From: VYFG01 sp965204165
GTDB taxonomy: Bacteria > Pseudomonadota > Gammaproteobacteria > Arenicellales > Poriferihabitantaceae
Reading direction: 5' to 3'
Length of the DNA stretch: 64,000 nt
Assembly: GCA_965204165.1 (NCBI GenBank)
Contig: OZ241969.1
Coordinates: forward strand, 4,774,001-4,838,000
Part shown: piece by piece, positions 50,636 through 60,201 of the stretch
Layout of the letters: every line of letters begins with the position of its first letter
How positions within the stretch are numbered: the stretch's first letter is position 1
Made by a program: the position numbers and the translations under genes
Notes under the pieces: generated by a model
Databases searched by the model: none
Seen by the model: the letters and a program-made list of their open reading frames with translations, nothing else
What the model was told of the DNA's origin: nothing

Positions 50636-53600
50636 ATGTCACTCGATACAATCCTGAACGATTGGCGGCGAAAAGCGGCTGAAGGCGGCTTCAGCCAAAC
50701 CCGGTCGATGGGCACCGCTTTCGAGGCGCTCTGCATCGCTTTCCTGACTCATGACCCGGTTCAGTCAGGGCAGTTCCGGAATGTCCGTCCCTATGCGGAC
50801 TGGGCCCGTGAGCAGGATCTTGAAGCAACTGACACCGGCATCGACCTGGTGGCGGAACTCGCCGACGAGCCGGGTTGCTTTGCCGCCATCCAGTGCAAGT
50901 TCCTGGAAACCGGGGTGAACATCCCGAAAAAGGAAATCGACTCGTTCCTGGCCGCGTCCGGCCGTCCCGAGTTCCGGCGCCGTGTCTGGATAGACACGAC
51001 CGGCCGTCCCTGGTCTCGCAACGCGGAAGAGACCCTGCGGGTCCAGGAAAAGCCTGTGCAGCGGATCGGCCTGCACTACCTGAAGGCCAGTCCGATCGAC
51101 TGGGCCGAGTATGTAGCCTCCGGAGAAGTAGGTGAACGGGAGCCACCGAAGACGCCGCGGCCGCACCAACAGGACGCGATCGACAGCGCTCTTGATCATC
51201 TCGGCACACCCGGCAGCCGAGGTAAATTGCTGATGGCCTGTGGCACGGGCAAGACGCTTGTGGGGCTGAGGATCGCCGAACGCCTTGCTGGCAAGGGAGG
51301 CCGTGTCCTCGTATTGGTGCCAAGCCTGGCGCTTCTCTCGCAAACTCTGCGGGCATGGCTCGACGACGCCACGCTGCCGATTCGCGCCTTTGCGGTCTGT
51401 TCAGACAGCCAGACCGGCAGGCCGCGCCGGAACGCCGGCGACACGGCCGACATGGATGTGCTCGATCTCGAATATCCGGCAACCACGAACGCAGTTTCCT
51501 TGGCCAACCGCGCCGGGCAGGATGCATCGGACGCAATGACCGTCATATTCGCGACGTATCAATCCTCGGAGATCATCTCGGCAGCCCAGCTCGAACATGG
51601 GCTTCCTCATTTCGATCTGGCTGTTGCCGACGAGGCCCACCGGACGGCCGGCGCCCTCATTCCGGGAGAGGATCCCTCGCCATTCGTACGCATCCACGAT
51701 GAAAATGCGATCCGCACGGACCGGCGGCTCTACATGACGGCAACAGCCAAGGTCTATGCGGCAAGCGCGCGGACCCGGGCGGGGCATCTTGCCACCACCC
51801 TCTGCTCCATGGACGACGAGGACCGTTACGGTCCCGTTCTGCACGAGACCCGGTTCGGAGATGCCGTCGACCGGGATCTGCTGTCCGATTACCGCGTCAT
51901 CGTGCTCACCGTACCGGAATCCCTCGCGGCCGGCATACGCATCCGCAACTTTTCCGAGGGCAAGCCGCTGACCATCGATGAGCAGGGGAAGATGATCGGC
52001 TGCCTGCGTGCACTGGCCAAGACCGACGCCGACCAGTTCCCCGAGGATGACCGGGAGCCGATGAGGCGGGCCATCGCCTTCTGCAACCTCGTCGAATCAT
52101 CGAAGCGCCTGGAAGGGCGTATCCACGATGTTGCCGAGGCATATGCCGAGACATACGGCAACGGGAGTGCCCCAGCTGTAACCGCCCGCCATGTGGATGG
52201 CACCTTCAATGCCACGGCCCGCGCGGATGCTCTCGAATTTCTTGAGGAAGCACCCGAAGGGGAGACGCGGATCCTGACCAATGCCCGCTGTCTCACCGAG
52301 GGCGTCGACGTGCCGGCACTTGACGGCATACTTTTCATGCACCCCAGAAAGAGCCAGATCGAAGTCGTGCAGGCCGTCGGCCGTGTCATGCGCAAGGCTG
52401 CCGGCAAGAAACTGGGCTATGTCATCCTGCCGGTGGTGGTGCCGTCTGCGGCATCCCCTGAGCAGGCGCTTGCCGACGACAAACGCTGGCAATCCGTCTG
52501 GCAGATGCTGAACGCGATACGCAGCCACGACGAGCGCTTCGAGGGCATGCTCAACCGCCTTGAGATGGGTGAGGCCGGCGACCGGATTTCGATTATCTCG
52601 CTCGCAGACTGGCGCCCCTCCTCCGATACCTCGGAAGTCGACAACCGAAACGCTCCTGATCCGGATGCTTCAGAACAGAAATTGCCTCAGCAGCAGCCGA
52701 TCGTGTTTGATGGCCTGCCAGAAGCGATCCGCACCCGCATCGTCGAGAAGTGCGGCAACCGTCGATACTGGGAGGACTGGGCGGTCGACGTCGCCCGCAT
52801 CGCCCGTGCCCACATTGAGAGAATACAGGCGCTTGTCGATTCGGGTGAAGCCGAGCAGGATATATTCAACGAGTTCCTGACGGAGCTTCGGGATGACATC
52901 AACCCGGAGGTTTCCAAGGAGGATGCCATAGAGATGCTTGCACAGCACATGGTGACGCAACCCGTCTTCGATGCTTTGTTCGGATCGGCGGCGGCGGCAC
53001 GCCGCAACACCGTAAGCCAGGGCATGGAGACCATCCTCGACGTACTGAAACCCACGGGAATCGATGTTGAAGCGGAGAGCCTGGATCCGTTCTACGATTC
53101 CGTGCGCAGGCGGGTTGACGGCGCCACCTCTTCCGAGGCAAGGCAGGGCATCGTGGTCGAGCTGTACAACAAATTCTTCGCGAAGGCCTTCAAAAAGGTC
53201 ACCGAACGGCTCGGTATCGTCTACACACCGGTCAAGGTCGTGGATTTTATTCTGCGCTCAGTCGAAGACGTGCTGGGGGAAGAATTCGGCAGCGCCCTCG
53301 GCGAGCCCGGTGTGCATATCCTGGATCCTTTCACGGGGACAGGGACATTCATCACCAGGATGATGCAGTCGGGATTGCTGACACCGGAACAGATTCTCCG
53401 GAAATACGGAGGCGATGGGAAAGCGCCCGAATTCCATGCGAACGAGATTGTCCTGCTGGCATACTACATCGCCTCGGTGAACATCGAGACCGCGTTCCAG
53501 GGCGTGACGGAGGCCGATTACCGGCCATTCGAGGGAATCTGCCTGACCGACACCTTCGCGCTCAACGAGAACGACGACACGCTCCAGGCGCTCTTCCCCG

Positions 53601-55459
53601 ATAACTCGGAGCGCCGCGTACGACAGAAGGAACTCGATATTCGGGTCATCGTCGGCAATCCGCCCTGGTCTGTGGGCCAGCGAAGCTCGGCAGACAACAA
53701 CCCCAATGCCAGTTACCCGCGTTTGGAGTCACGAGTTTCCCAGACCTATGCGGAGCATTCCCAGAGTACAAATAAAAACAGTCTCTACGACACCTACAAG
53801 ATGGCAATCCGCTGGGCGTCGGATCGGATTGGAGATCGGGGGATCGTGGCGTTCGTCACAAACGGCTCCTGGATCGACGGTAATGTGGATGCGGGCGTTC
53901 GCGCCTGCCTTGCGGAAGAATTCAGCACGATCCATGTGCTGAATCTGCGGGGCAATGCGAGAACTTCCGGCGATTTACGTCGTGCGGAGGGTGACAACGT
54001 ATTTGATCAAGGTTCTCGTGCACCGGTGGCGATCACGGTCCTCGTGCGGAATCCGGAGTCCGGACAGAAGAACTGCCGGATCCTGTATCGCGATATCGGC
54101 GATTACCTGAAACGCGAGCGGAAGCTTGAAATACTGCAGGATACCGGATCAATCAACGGGATTACCGACTGGCAGGAAATCAAGCCGGACCGGCACCATG
54201 ACTGGATCGGTCAACGTGACGAGACTTTTGAGAAGTTCTATCCGATGGGATCGAAAGAGGCCAAGGCTGGCCGGGTAGACAATGCAATCTTCAGGCTGTT
54301 CAGTAATGGTTACAAGACTGGTAGAGACGCGTATATCTACAATTTTTCCCGTAAGGCTTGCGCAGACAATGCCCGCCGAATGGTGGATTGCTACAGAAAA
54401 GCACTTCAAGACTGGAACGAATCGGAGAAGGACGCCGATGATATTGGAAAAATCGTTGAGCGGCACAGTTCGCATGTCCGGTGGGATAGTCAACTGAAAG
54501 ATAATCTGCGACGCCGGAAAGAGATATTGTTCTCAACAGAGAAAATATGGACAACACAATATCGGCCTTTCGTGAAGCAGCACTGTTATGTCGACTACGT
54601 CCTTGCTCAAAGGAAATACCAGCAAGACAGTGTTTTTCCTGCAAATGACAGTCAAAACAGGGCGATCTGCGTTCCGGGAGTCGGTTCTACCAAACCCTAT
54701 TCGGCACTCATGGTGGATTGCATGCCGGACCTTCATTTCGTAGCTTTTGGACAATGCTTTCCCCGATACAGATATACGCGCCGGGAACAGAGTACCCTGC
54801 TGGATGAAGAAGGCGAATGGGTTCATATCGACAACATCTCGGATACGGCCCTTGCCGCTTTCCGGACCCATTACAAGGACCCCCAGATCAGCAAGGATGC
54901 AATCTTCGATTACGTTTACGGAATACTCCACGCACCGGGTTTCCGGGATCGTTTCGCCGACGACCTTTCGAAATCCCTGCCACGTATCCCTTTCGCCCGG
55001 GACTTTCATGCATTCGCCAAGGCTGGCCACCTGCTGAGCAGGCTCCATCTGGGTTATGAGACCGGCCCGGAGTTTCCACTCGCAATCGAGACCGACGGCA
55101 AGCCGGAGCAGGAAACCGTCCGGTTCTTCGGTTCCAGGGCTATGCGTCTGGCAGGAGAGGGGGATACTATCCTCATCGTGAACGATGGCTTGCGACTGTC
55201 CGGGATTCCCGCCGCGGCGCATCGCTACGAAGTGAATGGACGCACGCCGATAGGCTGGTTCATCGACCGCTACCGCATCAGGACGGACAGGGAAAGCGGG
55301 ATTACCAATGACCCGAATGGATGGTTTCCCGACCAGGCAGGATTCATTTCGGCAGTGCAACGAATCATCCATCTTTCAGTGGAGACTTCGCGGATTATCG
55401 ACTCACTTCCAGACACATTCGACGGCTTGGACGGAGCCCGAATCATGGAATCCAGTTGA
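50636..55459 (+). CDS. Single-chain type ISP restriction-modification enzyme
   Basis: 1607 residues, the size of LlaGI/LlaBIII-type enzymes. Domains run in this order. The Mrr-like nuclease (about 55-125) has Asp70 (DTGIDLV) and Gln86-x-Lys88 (IQCKF). The SF2 translocase has Walker A CGTGKT (202-207) and VADEAHR (near 330), with motif VI-like VQAVGRVMRKA. A coupler region follows, then an adenine N6 methyltransferase with motif I DPFTGTGTF (near 896) and motif IV NPPW (near 1008). The last 450 residues would be the target-recognition domain. It methylates and cuts DNA at asymmetric sites as one polypeptide. It is intact with the usual motifs. Confidence 0.9.
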   Translation: MSLDTILNDWRRKAAEGGFSQTRSMGTAFEALCIAFLTHDPVQSGQFRNVRPYADWAREQDLEATDTGIDLVAELADEPGCFAAIQCKFLETGVNIPKKEIDSFLAASGRPEFRRRVWIDTTGRPWSRNAEETLRVQEKPVQRIGLHYLKASPIDWAEYVASGEVGEREPPKTPRPHQQDAIDSALDHLGTPGSRGKLLMACGTGKTLVGLRIAERLAGKGGRVLVLVPSLALLSQTLRAWLDDATLPIRAFAVCSDSQTGRPRRNAGDTADMDVLDLEYPATTNAVSLANRAGQDASDAMTVIFATYQSSEIISAAQLEHGLPHFDLAVADEAHRTAGALIPGEDPSPFVRIHDENAIRTDRRLYMTATAKVYAASARTRAGHLATTLCSMDDEDRYGPVLHETRFGDAVDRDLLSDYRVIVLTVPESLAAGIRIRNFSEGKPLTIDEQGKMIGCLRALAKTDADQFPEDDREPMRRAIAFCNLVESSKRLEGRIHDVAEAYAETYGNGSAPAVTARHVDGTFNATARADALEFLEEAPEGETRILTNARCLTEGVDVPALDGILFMHPRKSQIEVVQAVGRVMRKAAGKKLGYVILPVVVPSAASPEQALADDKRWQSVWQMLNAIRSHDERFEGMLNRLEMGEAGDRISIISLADWRPSSDTSEVDNRNAPDPDASEQKLPQQQPIVFDGLPEAIRTRIVEKCGNRRYWEDWAVDVARIARAHIERIQALVDSGEAEQDIFNEFLTELRDDINPEVSKEDAIEMLAQHMVTQPVFDALFGSAAAARRNTVSQGMETILDVLKPTGIDVEAESLDPFYDSVRRRVDGATSSEARQGIVVELYNKFFAKAFKKVTERLGIVYTPVKVVDFILRSVEDVLGEEFGSALGEPGVHILDPFTGTGTFITRMMQSGLLTPEQILRKYGGDGKAPEFHANEIVLLAYYIASVNIETAFQGVTEADYRPFEGICLTDTFALNENDDTLQALFPDNSERRVRQKELDIRVIVGNPPWSVGQRSSADNNPNASYPRLESRVSQTYAEHSQSTNKNSLYDTYKMAIRWASDRIGDRGIVAFVTNGSWIDGNVDAGVRACLAEEFSTIHVLNLRGNARTSGDLRRAEGDNVFDQGSRAPVAITVLVRNPESGQKNCRILYRDIGDYLKRERKLEILQDTGSINGITDWQEIKPDRHHDWIGQRDETFEKFYPMGSKEAKAGRVDNAIFRLFSNGYKTGRDAYIYNFSRKACADNARRMVDCYRKALQDWNESEKDADDIGKIVERHSSHVRWDSQLKDNLRRRKEILFSTEKIWTTQYRPFVKQHCYVDYVLAQRKYQQDSVFPANDSQNRAICVPGVGSTKPYSALMVDCMPDLHFVAFGQCFPRYRYTRREQSTLLDEEGEWVHIDNISDTALAAFRTHYKDPQISKDAIFDYVYGILHAPGFRDRFADDLSKSLPRIPFARDFHAFAKAGHLLSRLHLGYETGPEFPLAIETDGKPEQETVRFFGSRAMRLAGEGDTILIVNDGLRLSGIPAAAHRYEVNGRTPIGWFIDRYRIRTDRESGITNDPNGWFPDQAGFISAVQRIIHLSVETSRIIDSLPDTFDGLDGARIMESS

Positions 55460-55525
55460 CTGCCATATTTCAAGGTATCTTTCTCAGGAAGTCCTCATGA
55501 GTTATTTGGTGAAGCAGTGTAAGAG

Positions 55526-57259
55526 ATGTTAACTAAGTTGACAGTACGGAATTTCAAGAGGTTCGATTCCGTGGTGATCGACCTGGCGGATCCTGTCGTC
55601 TTCATTGGCCCGAACAACTCTGGGAAGACATCCGCCATGCAGGCCCTGGCCTTATGGGAGATTGGCGTGAAAAGGTGGCATGAGAAGCGCGTCGGGAAAA
55701 AAAGCAAGCCCAAGAAAAGGCCCGGCGTGACGATCAATCGCAGGGATCTTCTTGCCATACCGCACCCGAGCGCGAATCTCCTTTGGAGAAATTGTCACAC
55801 GAGGGATGTTTCCAGAATTGGTGGAAAGCCCAAAACAGGGAATGTACGAATTGAAATTCTGGTGGAAGGAATAACGAGAGAGGGAAAATGGGAATGCGGT
55901 TTTGAATTCGACTATGCCAATCCGGAGTCATTTTACTGCCGCCCCCTGCGTGTTGGAGAACACAAGGACCAGGAACGGATGGCGGTTCCCGAAGAAGCGG
56001 CATTATTGAACATTGCGTTTCTTCCGCCGATGTCCGGATTGGCCGCCAATGAAACGAAACTGGAACCGGGGGCGGTGAATGTCAGGATCGGTGAAGGCCG
56101 CACCGCCGAAGTTCTACGCAATCTGTGCTGGAGAATTTGGGATGGAAACCGTGAGCAGTGGAATTCCCTTGTTCTTGAAATCAAGAATCTCTTCGGAGTC
56201 GAACTGCAAGAGCCTATATATATCCCCGAGCGTAGTGAAATCACGATGAATTACCGTGAGGGAGGATGCAATTTTGATCTTTCCTCGAGCGGCCGCGGGT
56301 TGCAGCAGACCCTGTTGCTGCTGGCATATATGCGGGTAAATCAGGGTTCGGTGATCCTCCTGGACGAGCCGGATGCCCATCTCGAAATCCTCCGCCAGAG
56401 GGGAATTTACCAGCTGATCAGCGACAAGGCATCTGAACTCGGTATCCAGGTCATTGCCGCGAGCCATTCTGAGGTGATTCTGAACGAGGCGGCAGACAGG
56501 GACCTGGTGATTGCCTTTGTTGGAAAGCCGCATCGGATCGGCAGCGGGGCCAGCCAGGTACGCAAGGCATTGTCCGAGATAGGGTGGGAGGATTACTATC
56601 AGGCGGAGCAGAAGGGGTGGGTTCTTTATCTTGAAGGCTCCACTGACCTGGCAATCCTGCAGGCTTTCGCAAGAAGGCTGCGGCACGAACAGGCGATGGC
56701 CGCACTGGAATTGCCATTTGTGCACTATGTCAGGAATGAACCGAGTGCGGCGTCCAGGCATTTCTTTGGCTTGAAGGAGGCTATCCCGGGATTCAGGGGT
56801 GTGGCGCTATTTGATCGGATAGATGCGCTTGGCGAAAGCAACCCCCACCTGACCCAAATGGTCTGGAAGAAGCGGGAGATCGAGAATTATCTTTGTACTC
56901 CCGGCACACTGAAAAGATTTGTAGAGGAATCGGTAAAACGCGAATGGGAAGACACGCCACTTTTCATGCAGGAAGCACTGAAAAAGGCTGTCAGAGCGAT
57001 GGACGAGTCGATATCGGAAGTGCGAGGTGCCTTGAAGACTTTTGGGAAAGACTCACCCTGGAGTGACGACATCAAGGCCAGCGACGATTTTCTGATTCCG
57101 GTTTTCCGTGCTTACCATGACTGGCTTGGACTTCCCAAGATTACCGGAAAATCGAGTTTTCACAGTTTGGTCGAATTCATGCCGGAAGAGGATATTGACC
57201 CGGAAGTTACCGAAAAGCTGATTCGAATTGTAGAAGTTGCCAATAGAGTTCAGAATTAG
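55526..57259 (+). CDS. OLD/PARIS-like AAA ATPase fused to TOPRIM-type nuclease
   Basis: 577 residues, 66 bp after the type ISP gene. The SMC/ABC-type ATPase has Walker A GPNNSGKTS (28-36), signature SSSGRGLQQTLLLLAYM (about 253-269), Walker B ILLDEPDAHLE (about 276-286), and the switch His in ASHSEVIL. From about 365, YLEGSTDLAIL gives the first TOPRIM acid; ALFDRIDALG and a KREIENYLC stretch follow. That KREIENYLC-type motif is also seen in DUF4435/AriB-type proteins, so the gene could be an OLD-family nuclease or an AriA-AriB-like fusion. Anti-phage function is inferred. Confidence 0.8.
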   Translation: MLTKLTVRNFKRFDSVVIDLADPVVFIGPNNSGKTSAMQALALWEIGVKRWHEKRVGKKSKPKKRPGVTINRRDLLAIPHPSANLLWRNCHTRDVSRIGGKPKTGNVRIEILVEGITREGKWECGFEFDYANPESFYCRPLRVGEHKDQERMAVPEEAALLNIAFLPPMSGLAANETKLEPGAVNVRIGEGRTAEVLRNLCWRIWDGNREQWNSLVLEIKNLFGVELQEPIYIPERSEITMNYREGGCNFDLSSSGRGLQQTLLLLAYMRVNQGSVILLDEPDAHLEILRQRGIYQLISDKASELGIQVIAASHSEVILNEAADRDLVIAFVGKPHRIGSGASQVRKALSEIGWEDYYQAEQKGWVLYLEGSTDLAILQAFARRLRHEQAMAALELPFVHYVRNEPSAASRHFFGLKEAIPGFRGVALFDRIDALGESNPHLTQMVWKKREIENYLCTPGTLKRFVEESVKREWEDTPLFMQEALKKAVRAMDESISEVRGALKTFGKDSPWSDDIKASDDFLIPVFRAYHDWLGLPKITGKSSFHSLVEFMPEEDIDPEVTEKLIRIVEVANRVQN

Positions 57260-57385
57260 GAATCATTTTCGTAATGTTTTCTTGAAAATCAGAAGTTGAT
57301 TCATGAGGCCGTTTTTCCAACTTCCTATCGCTCGACTAGGGTGACTGATGTATCGCCCCATCTGAGGGACCTGCCGAATAGATTT

Positions 57386-58039
57386 CTATGTGGAATGCTT
57401 CTTCCTAAGATCCTGCAGCCTGCTTAAAATTTTGTATTCACCTCGTGCTCGCGCTTCGGATTCCATAGCATCCCAGCCATCTTGTGTTGAGACATCACCT
57501 TCAATCTCCCATGAGTTGAGCAAATCTTCGACCTTGGATTTATGTTCGATCCACAGGAGTTCATCCAGCCAACTATGCGAGAGATCCCGGTTCCTCAGAC
57601 GGATTCCCGATAGCAGGACATTCAGGCCCAGGTGAAGACTGCTCAATACAAAATCCTGCACGGGAAACATGCGGAAACCGTCGTATGAATTTCCCAGGGT
57701 CCAAGTGCCGATATTGAAATTCCCACCATTAGTATTTTTGTATCGCGTGATCAAGTGACCTTTCTTAACGCAGGCAACCAAGTCGGGCAGAAGTGCTCTT
57801 TCCTCTTCATCGCAAGTAAATCGGGAATTGAGATTGTCGGTTAGCTTCTCGGCCGAGAGTCCTTCGAGACCCACGACTACCCCGATGTAAGGGTTGCGCT
57901 CCATCTCGGGCACCTTGAATCCAGAACTCAAAAGAAGTCTTCTGTTGGGAAGAATATCCGTCGCATCGGACGCAGCCCGATTGAGTCTCTTGACCGAAGC
58001 GATATTGGCGAGGGCCATTTCCCATCCGTCTTTGTCCAT
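57386..58039 (-). pseudogene. DUF6602 protein, C-terminal fragment (cut by IS1111-type element)
   Basis: It reads DKDGWEMALANIASVKRLNRAA and continues for about 215 residues to a normal end. It joins exactly to the N-terminal fragment at 59837-60180 once the IS is removed (…EVKTRL + DKDGWEMALANIASVKRL). DUF6602 proteins have a predicted restriction endonuclease-like fold and occur in mobile regions; the role is unproven. The ATG at 58037 belongs to the 3-bp core shared by both IS ends. Confidence 0.75.
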
Positions 58040-58375
58040 ATATGACCCGCCCCGGTATGCAAGAACAATCGTCGATCCGGAAGTGACGGGCTGCTGCCAT
58101 ATATCCGACCTTTCGATGGGGATCTCTATGCCCCTGGCCCTGATGGAATGCGCGCCGGCGTGTCCTTATCAATCTAGCGACCTCTACACAGTACACCGTC
58201 AGGTGCTCTATGGATCGGGTCTTTGGAAAACACAGGTTCTCACGCCGGCGATTTGCCTTTTCTGCCATCACGATCAATTGCTCTCAAGCAACCCTGGTGG
58301 GTAACTGTTCTACTCTAATGTCAGGTTGATATTTGGAATCCGGAACCAGGTTCCCGATCCTCCACTGGCCTGCCC
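58040..58375 (-). ncRNA. Candidate bridge-RNA region of the IS1111-type element
   Basis: This 336-bp non-coding arm downstream of the transposase is where IS1111-group elements place their guide (bridge) RNA. Placement is by family rule only. The fold, target-binding and donor-binding loops were not derived, and the opposite arm (59450-59836) cannot be excluded. Confidence 0.35.
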
Positions 58376-59449
58376 TCAGGCAGGCACATGATTCTCTTCG
58401 TACGGCATGCCGGACGTCAGCACCGCCCACGCGGTCCGCACCATCCGGTTCGCCAGCGCCACCGTCGCCACGTTCCGGTGACGCCGCTCCAGCAAACCCT
58501 TCAGCCACTGGCTTCGACGATCCGTCTTCTCCTTCCGGGAAAGCTGATTGACCATCGTCCGCGCCCCATGGACCACCAGGCAGCGCAGATACCGGTCGCC
58601 CCGTTTCGATATCCCCAGCAGCCGGTCCTTGCCGCCGGTCGAACGCTGCCCCGGCACCAGGCCGAGCCAGGCCGCGCATTCCCGACCGTTCCGGAACATA
58701 CCTGGGTCGCCCATGGTGGACAGCAGCGCAGTGGCCGTCATCGGACCCACTCCGGGGATCGTCATCAGCAGTTGTGCCTGCTCGTCCGACTGGGCAATCT
58801 CCTCGATCATCCGGTTGTATTTCTCCACCCGCCCGTCCATGTGCACCAACTCGTCGTACAGCTCGGCCAGCACGTCCAGAAACCGGGGAGGCAGGGTGAT
58901 GTCAGAAGTACCGCCGTTCCCCAGGATCTCCGCCACCGCCGGCCGGACCTTCCAGATGCCCAGGGGAATCTCGATGCCGAATTCGGCCAGCAGGCCGCGG
59001 ACCGCGTTCGCGTGGGCCGTCCGGTTGCCAACCGCCCGGGACCGGACCCGGTGGATGGCCTGCTGCGCCTGACGGTCCGCGCTCTTGATCCCCACGAAGC
59101 GCATGTTCGGGCGCTGGACCGCCTCGCAGATCGCCGCGGCGTCCGCCCGGTCGTTCTTGTTGGTCTTGACGTAAGGCTTGACGAACTGAGGGGCCATGAG
59201 CTTCGCCTCATGCCCCATGGCCAGAACGTCCCGGCCCCACTGGTGGGCCCGGCCGCAGGCCTCCATGCCCACCACGCAGGGTGCCAGGTTGGCCAGGTAT
59301 TCCTTCAGCTTCGCCGGCTTCAGCTTCCGGTCAACGCAGCTGCGGCCCGATGCGTCGACGCCGTGGACATGGACCGAGTTCTTCGCCAGGTCGATGCCAA
59401 TGAAGGCGGGAACGGATCGGGGTTTCGTGGTATGTTTCGTCTTGGTCAT
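58376..59449 (-). CDS. IS110-family transposase (DEDD recombinase)
   Basis: 357 residues. The RuvC-like domain has AFIGIDLAKNSVHVHG (Asp), VVGMEACGRAHQW (Glu) and TNKNDRADAAAI (two Asp), the DEDD set. The C-terminal domain includes LLMTIPGVGPMTATALLSTMGD and AAWLGLVPGQRSTGGKDRLLGISKRGDRYLRCL with the catalytic Ser region. Such enzymes recombine with a bridge RNA made from the element's non-coding end. The gene is intact. Confidence 0.93.
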   Translation of the reverse strand: MTKTKHTTKPRSVPAFIGIDLAKNSVHVHGVDASGRSCVDRKLKPAKLKEYLANLAPCVVGMEACGRAHQWGRDVLAMGHEAKLMAPQFVKPYVKTNKNDRADAAAICEAVQRPNMRFVGIKSADRQAQQAIHRVRSRAVGNRTAHANAVRGLLAEFGIEIPLGIWKVRPAVAEILGNGGTSDITLPPRFLDVLAELYDELVHMDGRVEKYNRMIEEIAQSDEQAQLLMTIPGVGPMTATALLSTMGDPGMFRNGRECAAWLGLVPGQRSTGGKDRLLGISKRGDRYLRCLVVHGARTMVNQLSRKEKTDRRSQWLKGLLERRHRNVATVALANRMVRTAWAVLTSGMPYEENHVPA

Positions 59450-59836
59450 GGTTCATTCCTCGAGTGTGTGAATGATGTACAGATCATTGGGGCTCCCAGA
59501 AGCCGTATCCGACAGGGATGGACCATGGCCTCTCTTCTCTTCCGGATCACCCGTCCCCCGGCGCCACAACGCAACGGAGCGCTCACTGTAGCGGGTTTCG
59601 GGGTGAAGAGAAAACCGCCCCTGGAAGGATACCCCCTGATCACCGCTTTGCTTGCAGACCGGCAACCCGACGGGCTGCGCTGTCCCGGCATCGCGCGCCT
59701 CCGCGATCCGGCTGCATTCCGTTCCGCGGTCCCGCCTGACAGGCGTGTGCGGGATGCCGGTGGTGTTGCTGTATGGCTCATCGTCGATCGGAGTTGGTTG
59801 CAGTTTGCTACCCCCCGAGGGTGAGGCGGGTCATAC

Positions 59837-60180
59837 CATTAATCTAGTTTTAACTTCTGCCGTGCCATAGACAGCTTCACACGGCACGAGAATTCCGCCA
59901 TCATCAGTCTTGAAAACTGGCGAGAAAATGTTGTCGTGGATAATTACGTCGATTTGCTTGCTGCGCTCATTGGAATACGAGAACACCTCGCCATGTCCAA
60001 TTGCATAGGAGGTGGGTAGGAAACAGCGGATGAACTCCTGATCACTTCTTCCCGGGAAGTGCCCTTGATGGAAGAGTTTCCGCTTATGGCAGACGCATGG
60101 AGCTTGGCAAGGGCAATGTTGGCTTGGCCACGGAGTGCTTCGAGCAAAATCTCCGGGTGCTGTTTTCTGGTCTTATCCAT
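59837..60180 (-). pseudogene. DUF6602 protein, N-terminal fragment with a 1-nt deletion
   Basis: From the ATG at 60180 the frame reads MDKTRKQHPEILLEALRGQ to SREEVIRS. After about 60030 the family sequence continues in the next frame: EFIRCFLPTSYAIGHGEV, then SKQIDVIIHDNIFSP, then EAVYGTAEVKTRL to the IS border. The shift fits loss of one T (AGTTTC to AGTTC). The gene was thus hit twice, by a frameshift and by the insertion. Confidence 0.78.
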
Positions 60181-60201
60181 GTAAATTAGAATTGCAAAAT
60201 C

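Larger units (their letters stand above)
58040..59836 (-). mobile_element. IS110-family (IS1111 group) element, about 1797 bp
   Basis: The borders follow from the restored DUF6602 frame. Subterminal inverted repeats TATGACCCGCC lie at 58041-58051 and, inverted, 59825-59835, the hallmark of the IS1111 group. A CAT core (plus strand) is present at both junctions (58037-58039 and 59837-59839). Non-coding arms are 336 bp downstream and 387 bp upstream of the gene. Confidence 0.82.
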
